NCBI RefSeq assembly: GCF_000736415.1 | Contig: NZ_CP009043.1 | Coordinates: 248,001-312,000 of the forward strand | Origin: Campylobacter iguaniorum | Lineage (GTDB): Bacteria; Campylobacterota; Campylobacteria; Campylobacterales; Campylobacteraceae | Direction: 5' to 3' | DNA length: 64,000 bases | Shown: positions 8,152 to 17,834 of the stretch, in pieces | How positions within the stretch are numbered: the first letter of the stretch is position 1 | Layout of the letters: each line of letters begins with the position of its first letter | Position numbers and translations under genes: made by a program | The notes under the pieces: model-generated | The model's input: the letters and a program-made list of their open reading frames with translations, nothing else | Databases searched by the model: none | Told to the model about the DNA's origin: nothing

Positions 8152-9781
8152 AAGCTTCAAAAATCCGCAAATTGATGCGATCAAAAATCTAAGCTTTGAG
8201 ATAAAAAAAGGCGAAATAACTGGGCTTGTAGGGCCTGATGGTGCTGGCAAAAGCACGCTTCTTAGGATGTGTGCCGGACTTCTAAAACCAAGTAGCGGGA
8301 GCCTTGAGGTTATGGGACATTCTATGCCTTGCGCTGATTTTGGATTTTTGCATGATACTAGCTATATGCCCCAACTCTTTGGGCTTTATAGCGATTTAAG
8401 CTGTCTAGAAAATCTAAATTTATACGCAAAACTTCAAGGTCTGCAAAATTCCAAAAAACGTATTGATGAGCTTTTGGATTTTACAAATTTGATGAAATTT
8501 AAAGACAGAATGGCGGGGAGTTTGTCTGGCGGAATGAAGCAAAAGCTAGCATTCGGCGCTGCTTTGCTTAAAAAGCCAAAGTTGCTTTTGCTTGACGAGC
8601 CAGGAGTGGGCGTAGATCCTATCTCAAGGAAAGAAATTTGGGCTATGGCAAGAAGCCTTGAAGAGATTAGCATATTTTGGGCGACTTCATATATGGATGA
8701 GGCTAGGCAGTGTGATAGCGTGATTTTGCTAAATGAAGGCGAAATAATCTTTAATGATAGGCCAAATTTGATAGATGATTTAATGCAAAATAGAGTATTT
8801 TTAGCTAGTTTTGATGGAGACAAAAGAGAGTTTTTGACGACTATTTTGGAGCATGAAAATGTGCTTGATGCTTATTTGGTTGGCTCTAAGATTAGGGTTG
8901 TTTTGCGTAATAAGTTTGACATAAACTCTAGCTTTAAAATGGCTAAATTTGAGCCAGTTCAAGCTAGTTTTGAAGATGCTTTTACATATATGCTTGGGAT
9001 AAAAACAGTAGCTCACAGCCAGCTCTTGGGCGTTCTTAATAAGGCAGAAGAGATGCAAGGCAATAGCTTGGAGGCCAAAAATCTGTGTAAAAATTTTGGC
9101 GAATTTAAGGCTGCGAGCGATATAAGTTTTAGCGTGAAGCGTGGCGAGATTTTTGGATTTTTGGGACCAAATGGAGCTGGCAAATCGACTACTTTTAAGA
9201 TGATTTGCGGGCTTCTAAAGCCAAGTAGTGGAAGCTCTTTTGTTTGTGGTGAGGATATTTCACAATCCAAAAACAAAATCGGTTATATGGCTCAAAAATT
9301 CTCACTTTACGCCAATCTTGGTTTGCTTGATAATCTTGAGTTTTTTGCTGGAATTTATGGTCTAAAAGGCAAGAAAAAAGATGAGATTTTAAACTCAATG
9401 ATAGAGATTTTTGGGCTTAAAAAATATGCCAAAAACAAAGTCGGCGAGCTTCCTCTTGGTATAAAACAGCGTTTGGCTCTGTCTTGCTCACTCATGCATT
9501 CTCCTGCGGTTTTGTTTTTAGACGAGGCGACTAGCGGGGTCGATCCGATTACTAGAAAGGAGTTTTGGCGTCATATAAATGCAGTTTCAAAGCTTGGAAT
9601 TAGCGTAATGGTGACGACGCATCTTATGGACGAGGCTGAGTTTTGCGATAGAGTTATGCTGATTGATGCTGGAAAAATGATAGCCATAGGCTCACCAGAT
9701 GAGCTAAAGCAAAAGGCAAACTGCTCAAATATGGAAGATGCGTTTATAGCCCTTGTAAAGGAGGCTAGAGGTGAGTTTTAG
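8126..9781 (+). CDS. ABC exporter tandem ATP-binding protein (YbhF-like)
   Basis: Two ATP-binding cassettes are fused in 551 residues. The first has Walker A GPDGAGKST, signature LSGGMKQ and Walker B LLLLDEPGVG, but its H-loop is WATSYMDEA, lacking the usual histidine. The second has Walker A GPNGAGKSTT, a degenerate signature LPLGIKQ and a normal TTHLMDEA H-loop. The two halves therefore complement each other, as in asymmetric transporters. It drives export through the two ABC-2 permeases encoded downstream and overlaps both neighbours (26 and 11 bases), showing tight coupling. Confidence 0.88.
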   Translation: MIKATNLSKSFKNPQIDAIKNLSFEIKKGEITGLVGPDGAGKSTLLRMCAGLLKPSSGSLEVMGHSMPCADFGFLHDTSYMPQLFGLYSDLSCLENLNLYAKLQGLQNSKKRIDELLDFTNLMKFKDRMAGSLSGGMKQKLAFGAALLKKPKLLLLDEPGVGVDPISRKEIWAMARSLEEISIFWATSYMDEARQCDSVILLNEGEIIFNDRPNLIDDLMQNRVFLASFDGDKREFLTTILEHENVLDAYLVGSKIRVVLRNKFDINSSFKMAKFEPVQASFEDAFTYMLGIKTVAHSQLLGVLNKAEEMQGNSLEAKNLCKNFGEFKAASDISFSVKRGEIFGFLGPNGAGKSTTFKMICGLLKPSSGSSFVCGEDISQSKNKIGYMAQKFSLYANLGLLDNLEFFAGIYGLKGKKKDEILNSMIEIFGLKKYAKNKVGELPLGIKQRLALSCSLMHSPAVLFLDEATSGVDPITRKEFWRHINAVSKLGISVMVTTHLMDEAEFCDRVMLIDAGKMIAIGSPDELKQKANCSNMEDAFIALVKEARGEF

Positions 9782-10847
9782 GCGGATTTTTGCTATGGCT
9801 TTTAAAGAGAGTTTGCAAGCTCTGCGTGATCCAAGCACGGCTCTTATCGCAGTTATTTTGCCTATGATTTTGCTGTTTTTAATGGGATATGCAGTCTCAC
9901 TGGACGCGAAAAATATCAAATTTGGCATAGTAAATCACAGCTCAAGCACGAACTCTAAAGAGCTTGTTTCTAGCTTCGTTGGGGCTGGATTTTTTGATAT
10001 TAAATTTAGTCAAACAACTGCCAAATTTCAAAAAGATATGCAAAATTACGAGCTTGGCGGGTTTCTAGTCATAGATGAAAATCTTGGTAAATTTGCTTTT
10101 GAGATTATAACTGACGGAAGCGACCCAAACACCGCAAATCTCATCAATCAATACGCCACCCAAATCATAAAATCGTGGAGTAAAGAGACTTTTGGGGTGC
10201 GAAATCTAGATATTCAAACTAGGTTTTGGTTTAATGAAAAGCTCTCTAGCAGATACTTTGCGATACCTGGCTCAATCGCAGTTATTATGACTTTGATAGG
10301 CACTTTGCTAACCTCATTAGTCGTCGCAAGAGAGTGGGAGCAAGGTACGATGGAGTGCTTGATGAGTACGCCAATTTCAAATTTAGAAATCATTTTAGGC
10401 AAACTTATCCCATATTTTGCACTTGGAATGTTTAGCGTGTTGCTTTGTTTTATTATCGCTTATTTTTGGTATGAAGTGCCATTTCGTGGTAGTTTGTGGG
10501 TGCTTTTGGCGCTGAGTTTTATATATATGCTTCCAGCCCTTTGCACTGGACTTCTTATCTCAACTCTAGCTAAAAGTCAGTTTGTCGCAGCACAAATCTC
10601 CATACTTGTGGGATTTTTGCCAGCGTTTTTGCTCTCTGGATATATTTTTGAAATCTCAAATATGCCTGAAATTTTGCAGTTCATGACCTACGCTATTCCT
10701 GCAAGGTATTTTGTAAGCTCACTTAGCAATATATTTTTGGTCGGTGATACTTATGAGATTTTTATAAAAGACGCTATTTGTATGCTTGGGATCGGGTTCT
10801 TGCTTTTAGGGCTTGTGCTAAAAATCTCAAAAAGGAGCCTTGATTGA
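9771..10847 (+). CDS. ABC-2 type exporter permease (YbhS-like)
   Basis: This 358-residue ABC-2 permease has one N-terminal membrane segment (residues about 24-44), a large extracytoplasmic domain to about residue 165, then five more segments. The conserved REWEQGTME segment lies at the cytoplasmic loop typical of the family. Start is GTG at 9771, preceded by GGAGG within the end of the ATPase gene. With its paralogue downstream it likely forms a heterodimeric membrane channel. Confidence 0.87.
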   Translation: MSFRRIFAMAFKESLQALRDPSTALIAVILPMILLFLMGYAVSLDAKNIKFGIVNHSSSTNSKELVSSFVGAGFFDIKFSQTTAKFQKDMQNYELGGFLVIDENLGKFAFEIITDGSDPNTANLINQYATQIIKSWSKETFGVRNLDIQTRFWFNEKLSSRYFAIPGSIAVIMTLIGTLLTSLVVAREWEQGTMECLMSTPISNLEIILGKLIPYFALGMFSVLLCFIIAYFWYEVPFRGSLWVLLALSFIYMLPALCTGLLISTLAKSQFVAAQISILVGFLPAFLLSGYIFEISNMPEILQFMTYAIPARYFVSSLSNIFLVGDTYEIFIKDAICMLGIGFLLLGLVLKISKRSLD

Positions 10848-11893
10848 GACTATTTGCACTTATCAAAAAAGAATTTTTAGCCATAAAAAACGATAGAAGA
10901 AGTATGTTTGTAGTCATCGTGCCACCGCTTTTGCAGATTTTGATTTTTGCTTTTTCTGTGACTTTGGAGGTGCGAAACGTAAATTTGGCCATATTTAACC
11001 AAGATAGTTCGCAGCATAGCAAAGAGCTTATCACTAGCCTTGAAAGTGCTAAATTTGTCAAAGAAATTAATATGGTTTACAGCCTAGAAGAGGGCAAAAA
11101 GCTAATCACAAATCAAGATGTAATGGCGTTTTTAATAATCCCTAAAAATTACGCTTTAGGTAAAGAGAGTCTTGGCATAATCCTTGATGGCAGACACTCA
11201 AACTCAGCCCAAATCATAAATGGCTACATCGAGCAGAGCATTTTGCCAAATGATTTGGTAAGCTTAAGAAGCTTTTACAATCCAAATTTAGACAATTTTT
11301 GGTGGATAGTGCCAAATTTAGCCTGTTCGATTGTGATGATAATGGCTATAGTTTTAACAGCGCTTAGCATAGCAAGAGAGAAAGAAATAGGCACGTTTGA
11401 TCAGATACTTGTATCGCCACTGACGCCTTTTGAGGTGCTTGTGGGCAAGCTTGTGGCTCCGCTTTTCATCGCTACATTTTTATCCATCATTGTCACAGCT
11501 ATAAGCTATTATCTTTTCAAAATCCCAATCGTAGGAAATCTCTTGCTTTTGTATTTTGGAATGGCAGTTTTTATATTTTCGATATGCTCAGTTGGGCTAT
11601 TTATATCTTGCGTTTCTAGCACGCAACAACAAGCCATACTTTGGGCTTTTGTCTTTTTATTGCCGTCGATTATGCTCTCAGGATTTGCAACCCCAATAGC
11701 AAATATGCCCTCATGGCTCCAGCCAGTTAGCGATTTTGTGCCACTGACTTACCATATCAAATTTGTAAAAGGAATATTCTTAAAAGATATTAGCCCTGTT
11801 CAGTCACTAAGCTATCTTTTGCCGATGTTTGCCTTTGGGGTGGCGTTTTTCTTAATTAGCTTAGCAGTGTTTAAAAAAAGCGTTTTGAAGTAG
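10844..11893 (+). CDS. ABC-2 type exporter permease (YbhR-like)
   Basis: Second ABC-2 permease (349 residues), paralogous to its neighbour: N-terminal membrane segment, extracytoplasmic domain, then five C-terminal segments with the conserved REKEIGTFDQ loop. Start is TTG, overlapping the previous stop (TTGA), so the two permeases are translationally coupled. The stop lies back to back with that of the convergent sdaA, with no gap for a terminator. Confidence 0.87.
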   Translation: MRLFALIKKEFLAIKNDRRSMFVVIVPPLLQILIFAFSVTLEVRNVNLAIFNQDSSQHSKELITSLESAKFVKEINMVYSLEEGKKLITNQDVMAFLIIPKNYALGKESLGIILDGRHSNSAQIINGYIEQSILPNDLVSLRSFYNPNLDNFWWIVPNLACSIVMIMAIVLTALSIAREKEIGTFDQILVSPLTPFEVLVGKLVAPLFIATFLSIIVTAISYYLFKIPIVGNLLLLYFGMAVFIFSICSVGLFISCVSSTQQQAILWAFVFLLPSIMLSGFATPIANMPSWLQPVSDFVPLTYHIKFVKGIFLKDISPVQSLSYLLPMFAFGVAFFLISLAVFKKSVLK

Positions 11894-13258
11894 CTAACAA
11901 ACTGAGCCAAGTGTCACAGCAAGCCCACCAAGAGCCGTTTCTTTGTATTTTAAGCTCATATCTTTGCCAGTTTCAAACATGGTTTTGATGATGTTATCTA
12001 GGCTGACTTTTGGGTCTGATTTTCTACTCATAGCCATTCTTGCTGCACTTATTGCCTTTATAGCTCCAAATGCGTTTCTCTCTATGCAAGGGATTTGCAC
12101 TAGCCCATAAACTGGATCGCAAGTAAGCCCCAAATGATGCTCCATAGCCACTTCTGCTGCGTTGCATGATTTTATTGCATCAGCCCCCATCACGCTTGCC
12201 ATGGCTGCTGCACTCATCGAGCTAGCAGAGCCTATCTCAGCTTGACATCCAGCCTCAGCCCCGCTTATACTAGCGTTTTTCTTATAAAGTGAGCCAATAA
12301 GCATAGCACTAAGCAAAAACTCTATGACCTTATCATCGTTAAATCCAATTGTGTGGTTTTTGAGATACAGCATTACTGCTGGAATGACGGCGCAAGCTCC
12401 GTTTGTAGGAGCAGTTACCACTCTGCCGCCGCCAGCATTTTCTTCGGCTACAGCTATTGCATAAAGCGATATATAATCAAGCACGCCAAGAGGATCGCTC
12501 GTGATAGATAGCCTTTCATTTAGCCCTTTTGCTCTTCTTTTTAGGTGAAGTCTGCCAGGCAAGTAATCGTTTTTTGGGTGAATGCCGTTTGCGTAGCTGC
12601 TTTGCATTACTTCCCAAATCTCCAAGCAATAGTCTTTGATAAACGTAGGCGAATTAAACTGAAGCTCATATTCCAAAGATAGCTTTGGGAGGTTCCATTG
12701 GTGTTTGGAGCAGAGATTTAAAATGTCTTTTGCGTTATTGAAATTTATGGCTAAATTTAGCTTGTTTTCGTCTTTGGCTTTGGCATTCATCTCATCTATG
12801 GTTTTTACAAAACCTCCGCCGACTGAGAAGTAAATTTGCGAGCCAAGAAGATTGCCTAAATCATCAAAAGCAGATATTTCAAATCCATTTTGATGCTCAC
12901 ACAAAAACTCTTTTGAAAAGATCATATCTGTTTCGTAGTTAAATTTAATATCTTTAAGCCCTGCAAATTTAATCTTTTTGCTCTGCATAGCATGGGCGAG
13001 TATCTCTTTTTGGATTGTTGGAGTTAGCTCTTTGGCTTTGATATTATTTAGACCCCAAATAATAGCACTATCGCTTAAGTGCCCCTTGCCAGTCAGCGAC
13101 AAAGAGCCATAAAGCTTGGTTTGTATCCTTGCGGTTTGGCTATATTTTTCCCACTCATCTATGGCTTTTTGGCAAAAAAGATTAGCTCCTATCATCACGC
13201 CTAAGGTGTGCGATGATGAAGGACCAACTCCGATTTTAAAGATACTAAGATTACTCAT
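11894..13258 (-). CDS. sdaA: L-serine dehydratase, iron-sulfur type
   Basis: Deaminates L-serine to pyruvate and ammonia through an oxygen-sensitive [4Fe-4S] cluster. Serine is a main growth substrate of Campylobacter, so this feeds central metabolism. At 454 residues it is the single-chain type with fused beta and alpha parts: SSSHTLGVM at the N-terminus, then [19 protein letters not shown], and cluster cysteines in AGCQAEIG and [15 protein letters not shown]. The sdaC transporter gene lies 15 bases upstream on the same strand, forming an uptake-and-deamination operon. Confidence 0.95.
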   Translation of the reverse strand: MSNLSIFKIGVGPSSSHTLGVMIGANLFCQKAIDEWEKYSQTARIQTKLYGSLSLTGKGHLSDSAIIWGLNNIKAKELTPTIQKEILAHAMQSKKIKFAGLKDIKFNYETDMIFSKEFLCEHQNGFEISAFDDLGNLLGSQIYFSVGGGFVKTIDEMNAKAKDENKLNLAINFNNAKDILNLCSKHQWNLPKLSLEYELQFNSPTFIKDYCLEIWEVMQSSYANGIHPKNDYLPGRLHLKRRAKGLNERLSITSDPLGVLDYISLYAIAVAEENAGGGRVVTAPTNGACAVIPAVMLYLKNHTIGFNDDKVIEFLLSAMLIGSLYKKNASISGAEAGCQAEIGSASSMSAAAMASVMGADAIKSCNAAEVAMEHHLGLTCDPVYGLVQIPCIERNAFGAIKAISAARMAMSRKSDPKVSLDNIIKTMFETGKDMSLKYKETALGGLAVTLGSVC

Positions 13259-13273
13259 GCTAATGCCTTTTGA

Positions 13274-14533
13274 CTAGAAAAACTTATATATGACGCTTGA
13301 GATAGTCACAAGTCCCATGACTAAAACAAATATATCAAGCGGTTTGTTTTGCCATTTTTTCATGCCTTTAACTGTGTAAAGCCCGATGATTGGCATTACA
13401 AAAAGAATGGCAGCGATGATAGGCCCGCCAAGATCTTCGATAAATCCTAAAATACTTGGATTTAAGTAAGCAACGCAAACTATAGTCACAAACATAAATA
13501 GAGTTGTGAATAAATTTATGGCTTTTAAATTTGGCTCTTTGCCAGCGCTTTTTAGCCCTTTTCTGATAATTCCGTTTAGTCCTTCTGCGGCTCCAAAATA
13601 ATGACCAAAAAATGAACTAAGAATAGCCAAAAATGCTACTAATGGAGCGCCGTATGAGATGAGCGGGTTGTCAAATTTGTTTGCAAAGTATGAAAGAATA
13701 GGGATATTTGCTGCTCTTGCAGCTTCAAAATCTGCTCCGTCTAAGCACAAAATACATGAAAATACAAAAAACATAACAAAAACTAAAAGCATCAAAGATG
13801 TGCTAAATAAAATTTGGCTTGCTTTTTGTGGAGCCTGATCCCCATACTCTCTTCTGACACTTTTAGAAAAAGTCGAAATAGCTGGAGAGTGGTTAAAAGC
13901 AAATACAAGCACTGGAAGTGTAAGCCAAACAACCACGATAAAGTCTTTAAAGCTTGGCATAAAAGATAAGCTCTCTAGCTTCCAATTTGGTATCAAATAC
14001 AAAGAAAAAGCAAACAAAACAAAGCAAAGTGGATAGACTAAAGCGTTGCAAACCTTTGTGATGATCTCTTCTTTAAATAGCATAACAAGCATCATGGCTC
14101 CGACTAAAACCACTGACAAGACTATCCTTACGCTTGGATATAATTGCCTTGAGTCTGCGTCAAAAAGCGATGTTAAATTTAGCTGATTTATAAAAAAGCT
14201 TGCAAATGTGTTTGTGATACCTACACCATACGCCAAACAAATAGGATAAATCGCAAAAAAGTAAAGTATGGTGATAACGATACTAACGCCTCTTCCCCAG
14301 TGCTCTTCAGCTGCGTGGGTGATGTCTTTGTCACTGTGACTTGATGCACAAACAAATCTCGATAAGGCTCTATGAGATAGCCAAACCATTGGAAATATGA
14401 GCAAAGTCATAACAAGTACAGGAAAAAATCCACCAGTTCCAGCCCTTATAGGCAAAAATAAAATCCCAGCTCCGACAGCTGTCCCAAATAGTGAGAGCAT
14501 CCATCTTACGTCAAATTCGTTTAAATTTTTCAT
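13274..14533 (-). CDS. sdaC: serine transporter of HAAAP/STP family
   Basis: A 419-residue inner-membrane symporter with about eleven hydrophobic segments. The N-terminal GTAVGAGILFLP motif is typical of SdaC/TdcC-type serine-threonine transporters of the HAAAP family. It precedes sdaA in the same operon, which strongly suggests L-serine as substrate. The AT-rich 211 bases upstream presumably carry its promoter; a well-formed -10 is not obvious. Confidence 0.92.
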   Translation of the reverse strand: MKNLNEFDVRWMLSLFGTAVGAGILFLPIRAGTGGFFPVLVMTLLIFPMVWLSHRALSRFVCASSHSDKDITHAAEEHWGRGVSIVITILYFFAIYPICLAYGVGITNTFASFFINQLNLTSLFDADSRQLYPSVRIVLSVVLVGAMMLVMLFKEEIITKVCNALVYPLCFVLFAFSLYLIPNWKLESLSFMPSFKDFIVVVWLTLPVLVFAFNHSPAISTFSKSVRREYGDQAPQKASQILFSTSLMLLVFVMFFVFSCILCLDGADFEAARAANIPILSYFANKFDNPLISYGAPLVAFLAILSSFFGHYFGAAEGLNGIIRKGLKSAGKEPNLKAINLFTTLFMFVTIVCVAYLNPSILGFIEDLGGPIIAAILFVMPIIGLYTVKGMKKWQNKPLDIFVLVMGLVTISSVIYKFF

Positions 14534-14723
14534 GCTGCTACCTTGTAGTAATTTTTTATATAAATCATTAAGATAAATATAAGGTTGGCTGAAATTTAAA
14601 CATAATATATATTAAATATTGATTAAAGATTTTTAATATTTTTATTTGTAATTTAAATATGTCACATTAATAATGGCGTAAACAGCCAAAAATCAAAGCC
14701 TTGAAGTGTAATTTGATAAAGAA

Positions 14724-14746
14724 AAGCTTAGCTTTTAGCCAAGCTT
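14724..14746 (-). terminator. terminator of perR
   Basis: Two ten-base arms (AAGCTTAGCT / AGCCAAGCTT, one G-U pair) with a three-base loop overlap the end of perR. On the minus strand they are followed by TTCTTTATC, so this looks like an intrinsic terminator. Confidence 0.65.
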
Positions 14747-15161
14747 AGCAATGTGAGCAGTTTTTGCAGCCTTTTACTGTAGCAACTATATTTAGTCTAT
14801 CGATGATATTGCCAACTTTTTTCTCAAGGTGCTCTTGATATTCTATCAGCTTAGCATCATCACAGTTCACATCTTCAACCATGCCACAAACTGAGCAAAC
14901 TACGTGAATATGTGGGTGTTCGTATATATCGTATTTTGCTTTTTGGTTTGGAGTATTTACCTCGACAACTAGCTTTTCATCTATCAAAGTGTTTAAGTTT
15001 TTGTAGACTGTAGCTAGAGATATAGATGGATAGTCTTTTTTTATTTCTAGATATAGCTCATCTATTGTTGGGTGAGTATGTTTGTCTAAAATTTTTAGTA
15101 CACAAAGTCTTTGTGGTGTTGCTTTTAGATTGACTTGTTTGAGTAGTTCGATGTAATCCAT
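14745..15161 (-). CDS. perR: peroxide stress regulator PerR, Fur family
   Basis: PerR is a metal-dependent repressor whose iron-catalysed histidine oxidation by peroxide releases its targets (in C. jejuni, katA and ahpC). The 138 residues show the winged-helix part with LKATPQRLCVLKILDKH and SISLATVYKNLNTL, then the metal and dimer domain with HIHVVCSVCG and a second CKNC pair for structural zinc. The sequence and its place beside dxs match C. jejuni PerR rather than Fur. It has its own promoter and terminator. ahpC in this window is a likely target. Confidence 0.92.
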   Translation of the reverse strand: MDYIELLKQVNLKATPQRLCVLKILDKHTHPTIDELYLEIKKDYPSISLATVYKNLNTLIDEKLVVEVNTPNQKAKYDIYEHPHIHVVCSVCGMVEDVNCDDAKLIEYQEHLEKKVGNIIDRLNIVATVKGCKNCSHC

Positions 15162-15187
15162 ACTATTTTCCTCTTAATTTTTGGCTA

Positions 15188-15196
15188 ATTCTACCA
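15188..15196 (-). promoter_or_regulatory. predicted extended -10 element for perR
   Basis: Minus-strand TGGTAGAAT, a TGn-extended -10 about 27 bases before the perR start codon. PerR autoregulates in C. jejuni; I see no convincing operator here. Confidence 0.45.
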
Positions 15197-15223
15197 AAAA
15201 AACCTTTAAACAAGCTTAGCTAA

Positions 15224-17044
15224 CTAATATTTTTTATTATTTAAAATATATTTTCTAATCATATCTACGCTAATTTCGAGCTCCTCTTCTACTAAATTTA
15301 ATTTTCCATGTTTTATAAATTTATCTTCGTATTCAAAACTTTTTATCTCTACATCATGCACTAAATTTTCTTGTAAAAACGCACTTAGTATTTCGCCAAC
15401 GCCACCTTTTTTAGCACTATCACTAAAAATATACCAAATTTTATGTTCTTTTGTAAGCTCTAAAAGTAGCTCTTTGTCTAAAGGTTTTATGAAAATTAGA
15501 TCGACTATAGTCGGCTCAAAATCAAGCCCATTTGCTACTTGCATAGCCTTGCCGACGCCATTTCCGTATCCTATAAAGGCTATTTTTGAGTTGCCTTGAG
15601 CTAGTATTTGACCTTTTGCTAGTTTTATCGGCTCTGATTTTGTATTCCCGCTTGCCAAAAACTCGCCACGAGGATATCTGATAGCAAGTGGAGCGTTAAA
15701 ACTATATGAAAACTCCATTATATTTTTAAAACTCTGCTCATCTCTTGGCGCTACTAAATTTAAATTTGGAATAGCGTTTAAAAAACTTATATCAAAAACG
15801 CCTTGATGAGTTTCGCCGTCTTCGCCTACAATACCAGCTCTATCCATACACAAAACTACTGGCAGATTCATAATCGCGCAATCATGAATGATCTGGTCGT
15901 AGGCTCTTTGCATGAAAGTCGAATAAATGGCGATGTAGGGCTTAAAACCCTCTTTTGCCATAGCTGCCATGGAGGTTATGGCGTGTTGTTCGGCTATGGC
16001 GACATCCCAAAACCTATCTGGAAATTTCTCTATTAGCTTATCCATGCCAGTTCCGCTTGGCATAGCAGCAGTTACGCCAACTACGTTTTCATGCTCGTTT
16101 GCTAAATTTAAAAGCAAATCGCTAAATATTGCCGTTGCACTTTTAGAGCCGCTTTTTTTGATCGATTCGCCACTTTCAAGATCAAACGGGCTTACTCCAT
16201 GCCATTTTTCATGTCTTCCCTCAGCTGGAATGTAACCTTTGCCTTTTATGGTTTGGACATGGACGATGACTGGTTTTTTCATCGTTTTTGCAGTTTGAAA
16301 TGTAGAAATGAGAGATTTTAAATCATGTCCATCAACTGGCCCTATATACTCAAGTCCGAGCTCTTCAAAAAACATCCCTGGAGTGATTAGCCTAAAACCC
16401 TCTTCAAAACGCTTTGCCATGTATGCTGCTGAGTCTGGAACATAGCTTAAAAACTGATTTACTCTGGCTTTGAAATTTTGGTAAAAAGCTCCAGCCATCA
16501 TCTGAGATAGGTATTTGCTTAAAGCTCCTATTGGTTTTGAGATGCTCATTTCATTGTCATTTAGAATGATTACGCAAGGATATTTTCTATCTCCAAGCTC
16601 GTTTAGTGCTTCATACGCCATGCCAGCGCTCAATGCCCCGTCGCCTATTAGGGCTACTGGAAGTCTGTCTTCATTTTTTAGTTTTATAGCTTTGCAAGCG
16701 CCCACTGCTAGGCTTATAGAAGTCGAGCTATGACCTGCGACGAAGTAGTCAAATTTACTCTCACTTGGCTTGGTGTAGCCACTTATTCCATTAAATTGTC
16801 TAAGCGTTGAAAAGCTTTCCCATCTATCTGTTAGAAGCTTGTGTGTGTAGCTTTGGTGGCTAACATCAAATATAAAAGGGTCGTTCCCAGCTTCAAAAAC
16901 ATAGTGCATAGCTACTATCAGCTCGACAACACCCATATTTGAGCTAAGATGTCCGCCATTTATGCTTACTGTTTGAAGTATTTTTTCTCTTATTTCTTGG
17001 CAAAGTGTTGTTAGTTCGTCTAAATTTTTTGATTTTATATCCAT
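15224..17044 (-). CDS. dxs: 1-deoxy-D-xylulose-5-phosphate synthase
   Basis: Condenses pyruvate and glyceraldehyde 3-phosphate to DXP, the first step of the non-mevalonate isoprenoid pathway and a precursor for thiamine and PLP. The 606 residues show the thiamine-diphosphate motif GDGALSAGMAYEALN, the transketolase pyrimidine domain with DRAGIVGEDGETHQG, and the C-terminal domain. The start at 17044 lies one base after the fliH stop, so dxs is the last gene of the long fliF-fliG-fliH-dxs transcript. Confidence 0.97.
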   Translation of the reverse strand: MDIKSKNLDELTTLCQEIREKILQTVSINGGHLSSNMGVVELIVAMHYVFEAGNDPFIFDVSHQSYTHKLLTDRWESFSTLRQFNGISGYTKPSESKFDYFVAGHSSTSISLAVGACKAIKLKNEDRLPVALIGDGALSAGMAYEALNELGDRKYPCVIILNDNEMSISKPIGALSKYLSQMMAGAFYQNFKARVNQFLSYVPDSAAYMAKRFEEGFRLITPGMFFEELGLEYIGPVDGHDLKSLISTFQTAKTMKKPVIVHVQTIKGKGYIPAEGRHEKWHGVSPFDLESGESIKKSGSKSATAIFSDLLLNLANEHENVVGVTAAMPSGTGMDKLIEKFPDRFWDVAIAEQHAITSMAAMAKEGFKPYIAIYSTFMQRAYDQIIHDCAIMNLPVVLCMDRAGIVGEDGETHQGVFDISFLNAIPNLNLVAPRDEQSFKNIMEFSYSFNAPLAIRYPRGEFLASGNTKSEPIKLAKGQILAQGNSKIAFIGYGNGVGKAMQVANGLDFEPTIVDLIFIKPLDKELLLELTKEHKIWYIFSDSAKKGGVGEILSAFLQENLVHDVEIKSFEYEDKFIKHGKLNLVEEELEISVDMIRKYILNNKKY

Positions 17045-17045
17045 A

Positions 17046-17834
17046 TTATTCGCTTAAAATTTTTTTAATTTTTTCAAATCTTGCCATCACATCGCCATCG
17101 ACATTTCCGATATCGCTTAGGACTATAACCCCGCCAGGACTTATGGCATCATCTTTTGTTATTCTGATATTTGAGCTTTCTTTGAAATTTTCTTGGATAA
17201 ACTCATAATCTTTTGGGTTGGTTTTTATCTCTATATTTGAAGCGTCATTTAGCTCACTAGTTAGGCTTTTTGCTATATTTGAAGCTATGAGCGATGAATT
17301 GTCTTTGACCTCTTTATTGATGACTTCTTTTGCGATTTGAACGGCAGTTTTGGCAAGCTCAGCTTCGCTTTTTGTATATAAATTTTCTAATTTTAATTTC
17401 TCTTCATCAAGCTTTTGGAGTGAGTTTAGATATTTGTTTTGTATTTCTTTTAATTGTTCGTCAAATTTAGTCTTTGCTAGAGCTTCGCCATCTTTTTGAC
17501 CCTCATCTCTAGCTCTTGTGACTTCTTCTTGAAGTCTGGTTTTGAACTCATTTTCTTGGTTTTCGATTTGCATTTGGAGTTTGACGATATTGTCGCTTAG
17601 CTCATCGGTTTTTTTGAGCAACTCTTCTATAAAGCTTGATTCTGCTGCTATCTTTGGTGGCTCTACTGGCGGCTGCTCTGCGTTTGTTTGAGTTTCAGGA
17701 GTATTTGGCTCTTGCGTTGGTTGTTCTTCTTGTTTTGGCGGCTCTTCTTGGCTAGGAAATGTTCCAAGTACCTTAAATCTATAAGGCTCGACAATATGGC
17801 TATCATTATTTGTTACAACGTTGCTTTGTTTCAT
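17046..17834 (-). CDS. fliH: flagellar export apparatus protein FliH
   Basis: FliH binds and restrains the export ATPase FliI and docks it at the flagellar motor. The 262 residues have a low-complexity N-terminal part rich in Pro, Gln and Glu (residues about 25-60), a central coiled coil, and a C-terminal FliH/HrpE-like domain ending in a GGVIV-type strand. The start overlaps the fliG stop by four bases. Position after fliG identifies it despite weak sequence conservation. Confidence 0.9.
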   Translation of the reverse strand: MKQSNVVTNNDSHIVEPYRFKVLGTFPSQEEPPKQEEQPTQEPNTPETQTNAEQPPVEPPKIAAESSFIEELLKKTDELSDNIVKLQMQIENQENEFKTRLQEEVTRARDEGQKDGEALAKTKFDEQLKEIQNKYLNSLQKLDEEKLKLENLYTKSEAELAKTAVQIAKEVINKEVKDNSSLIASNIAKSLTSELNDASNIEIKTNPKDYEFIQENFKESSNIRITKDDAISPGGVIVLSDIGNVDGDVMARFEKIKKILSE

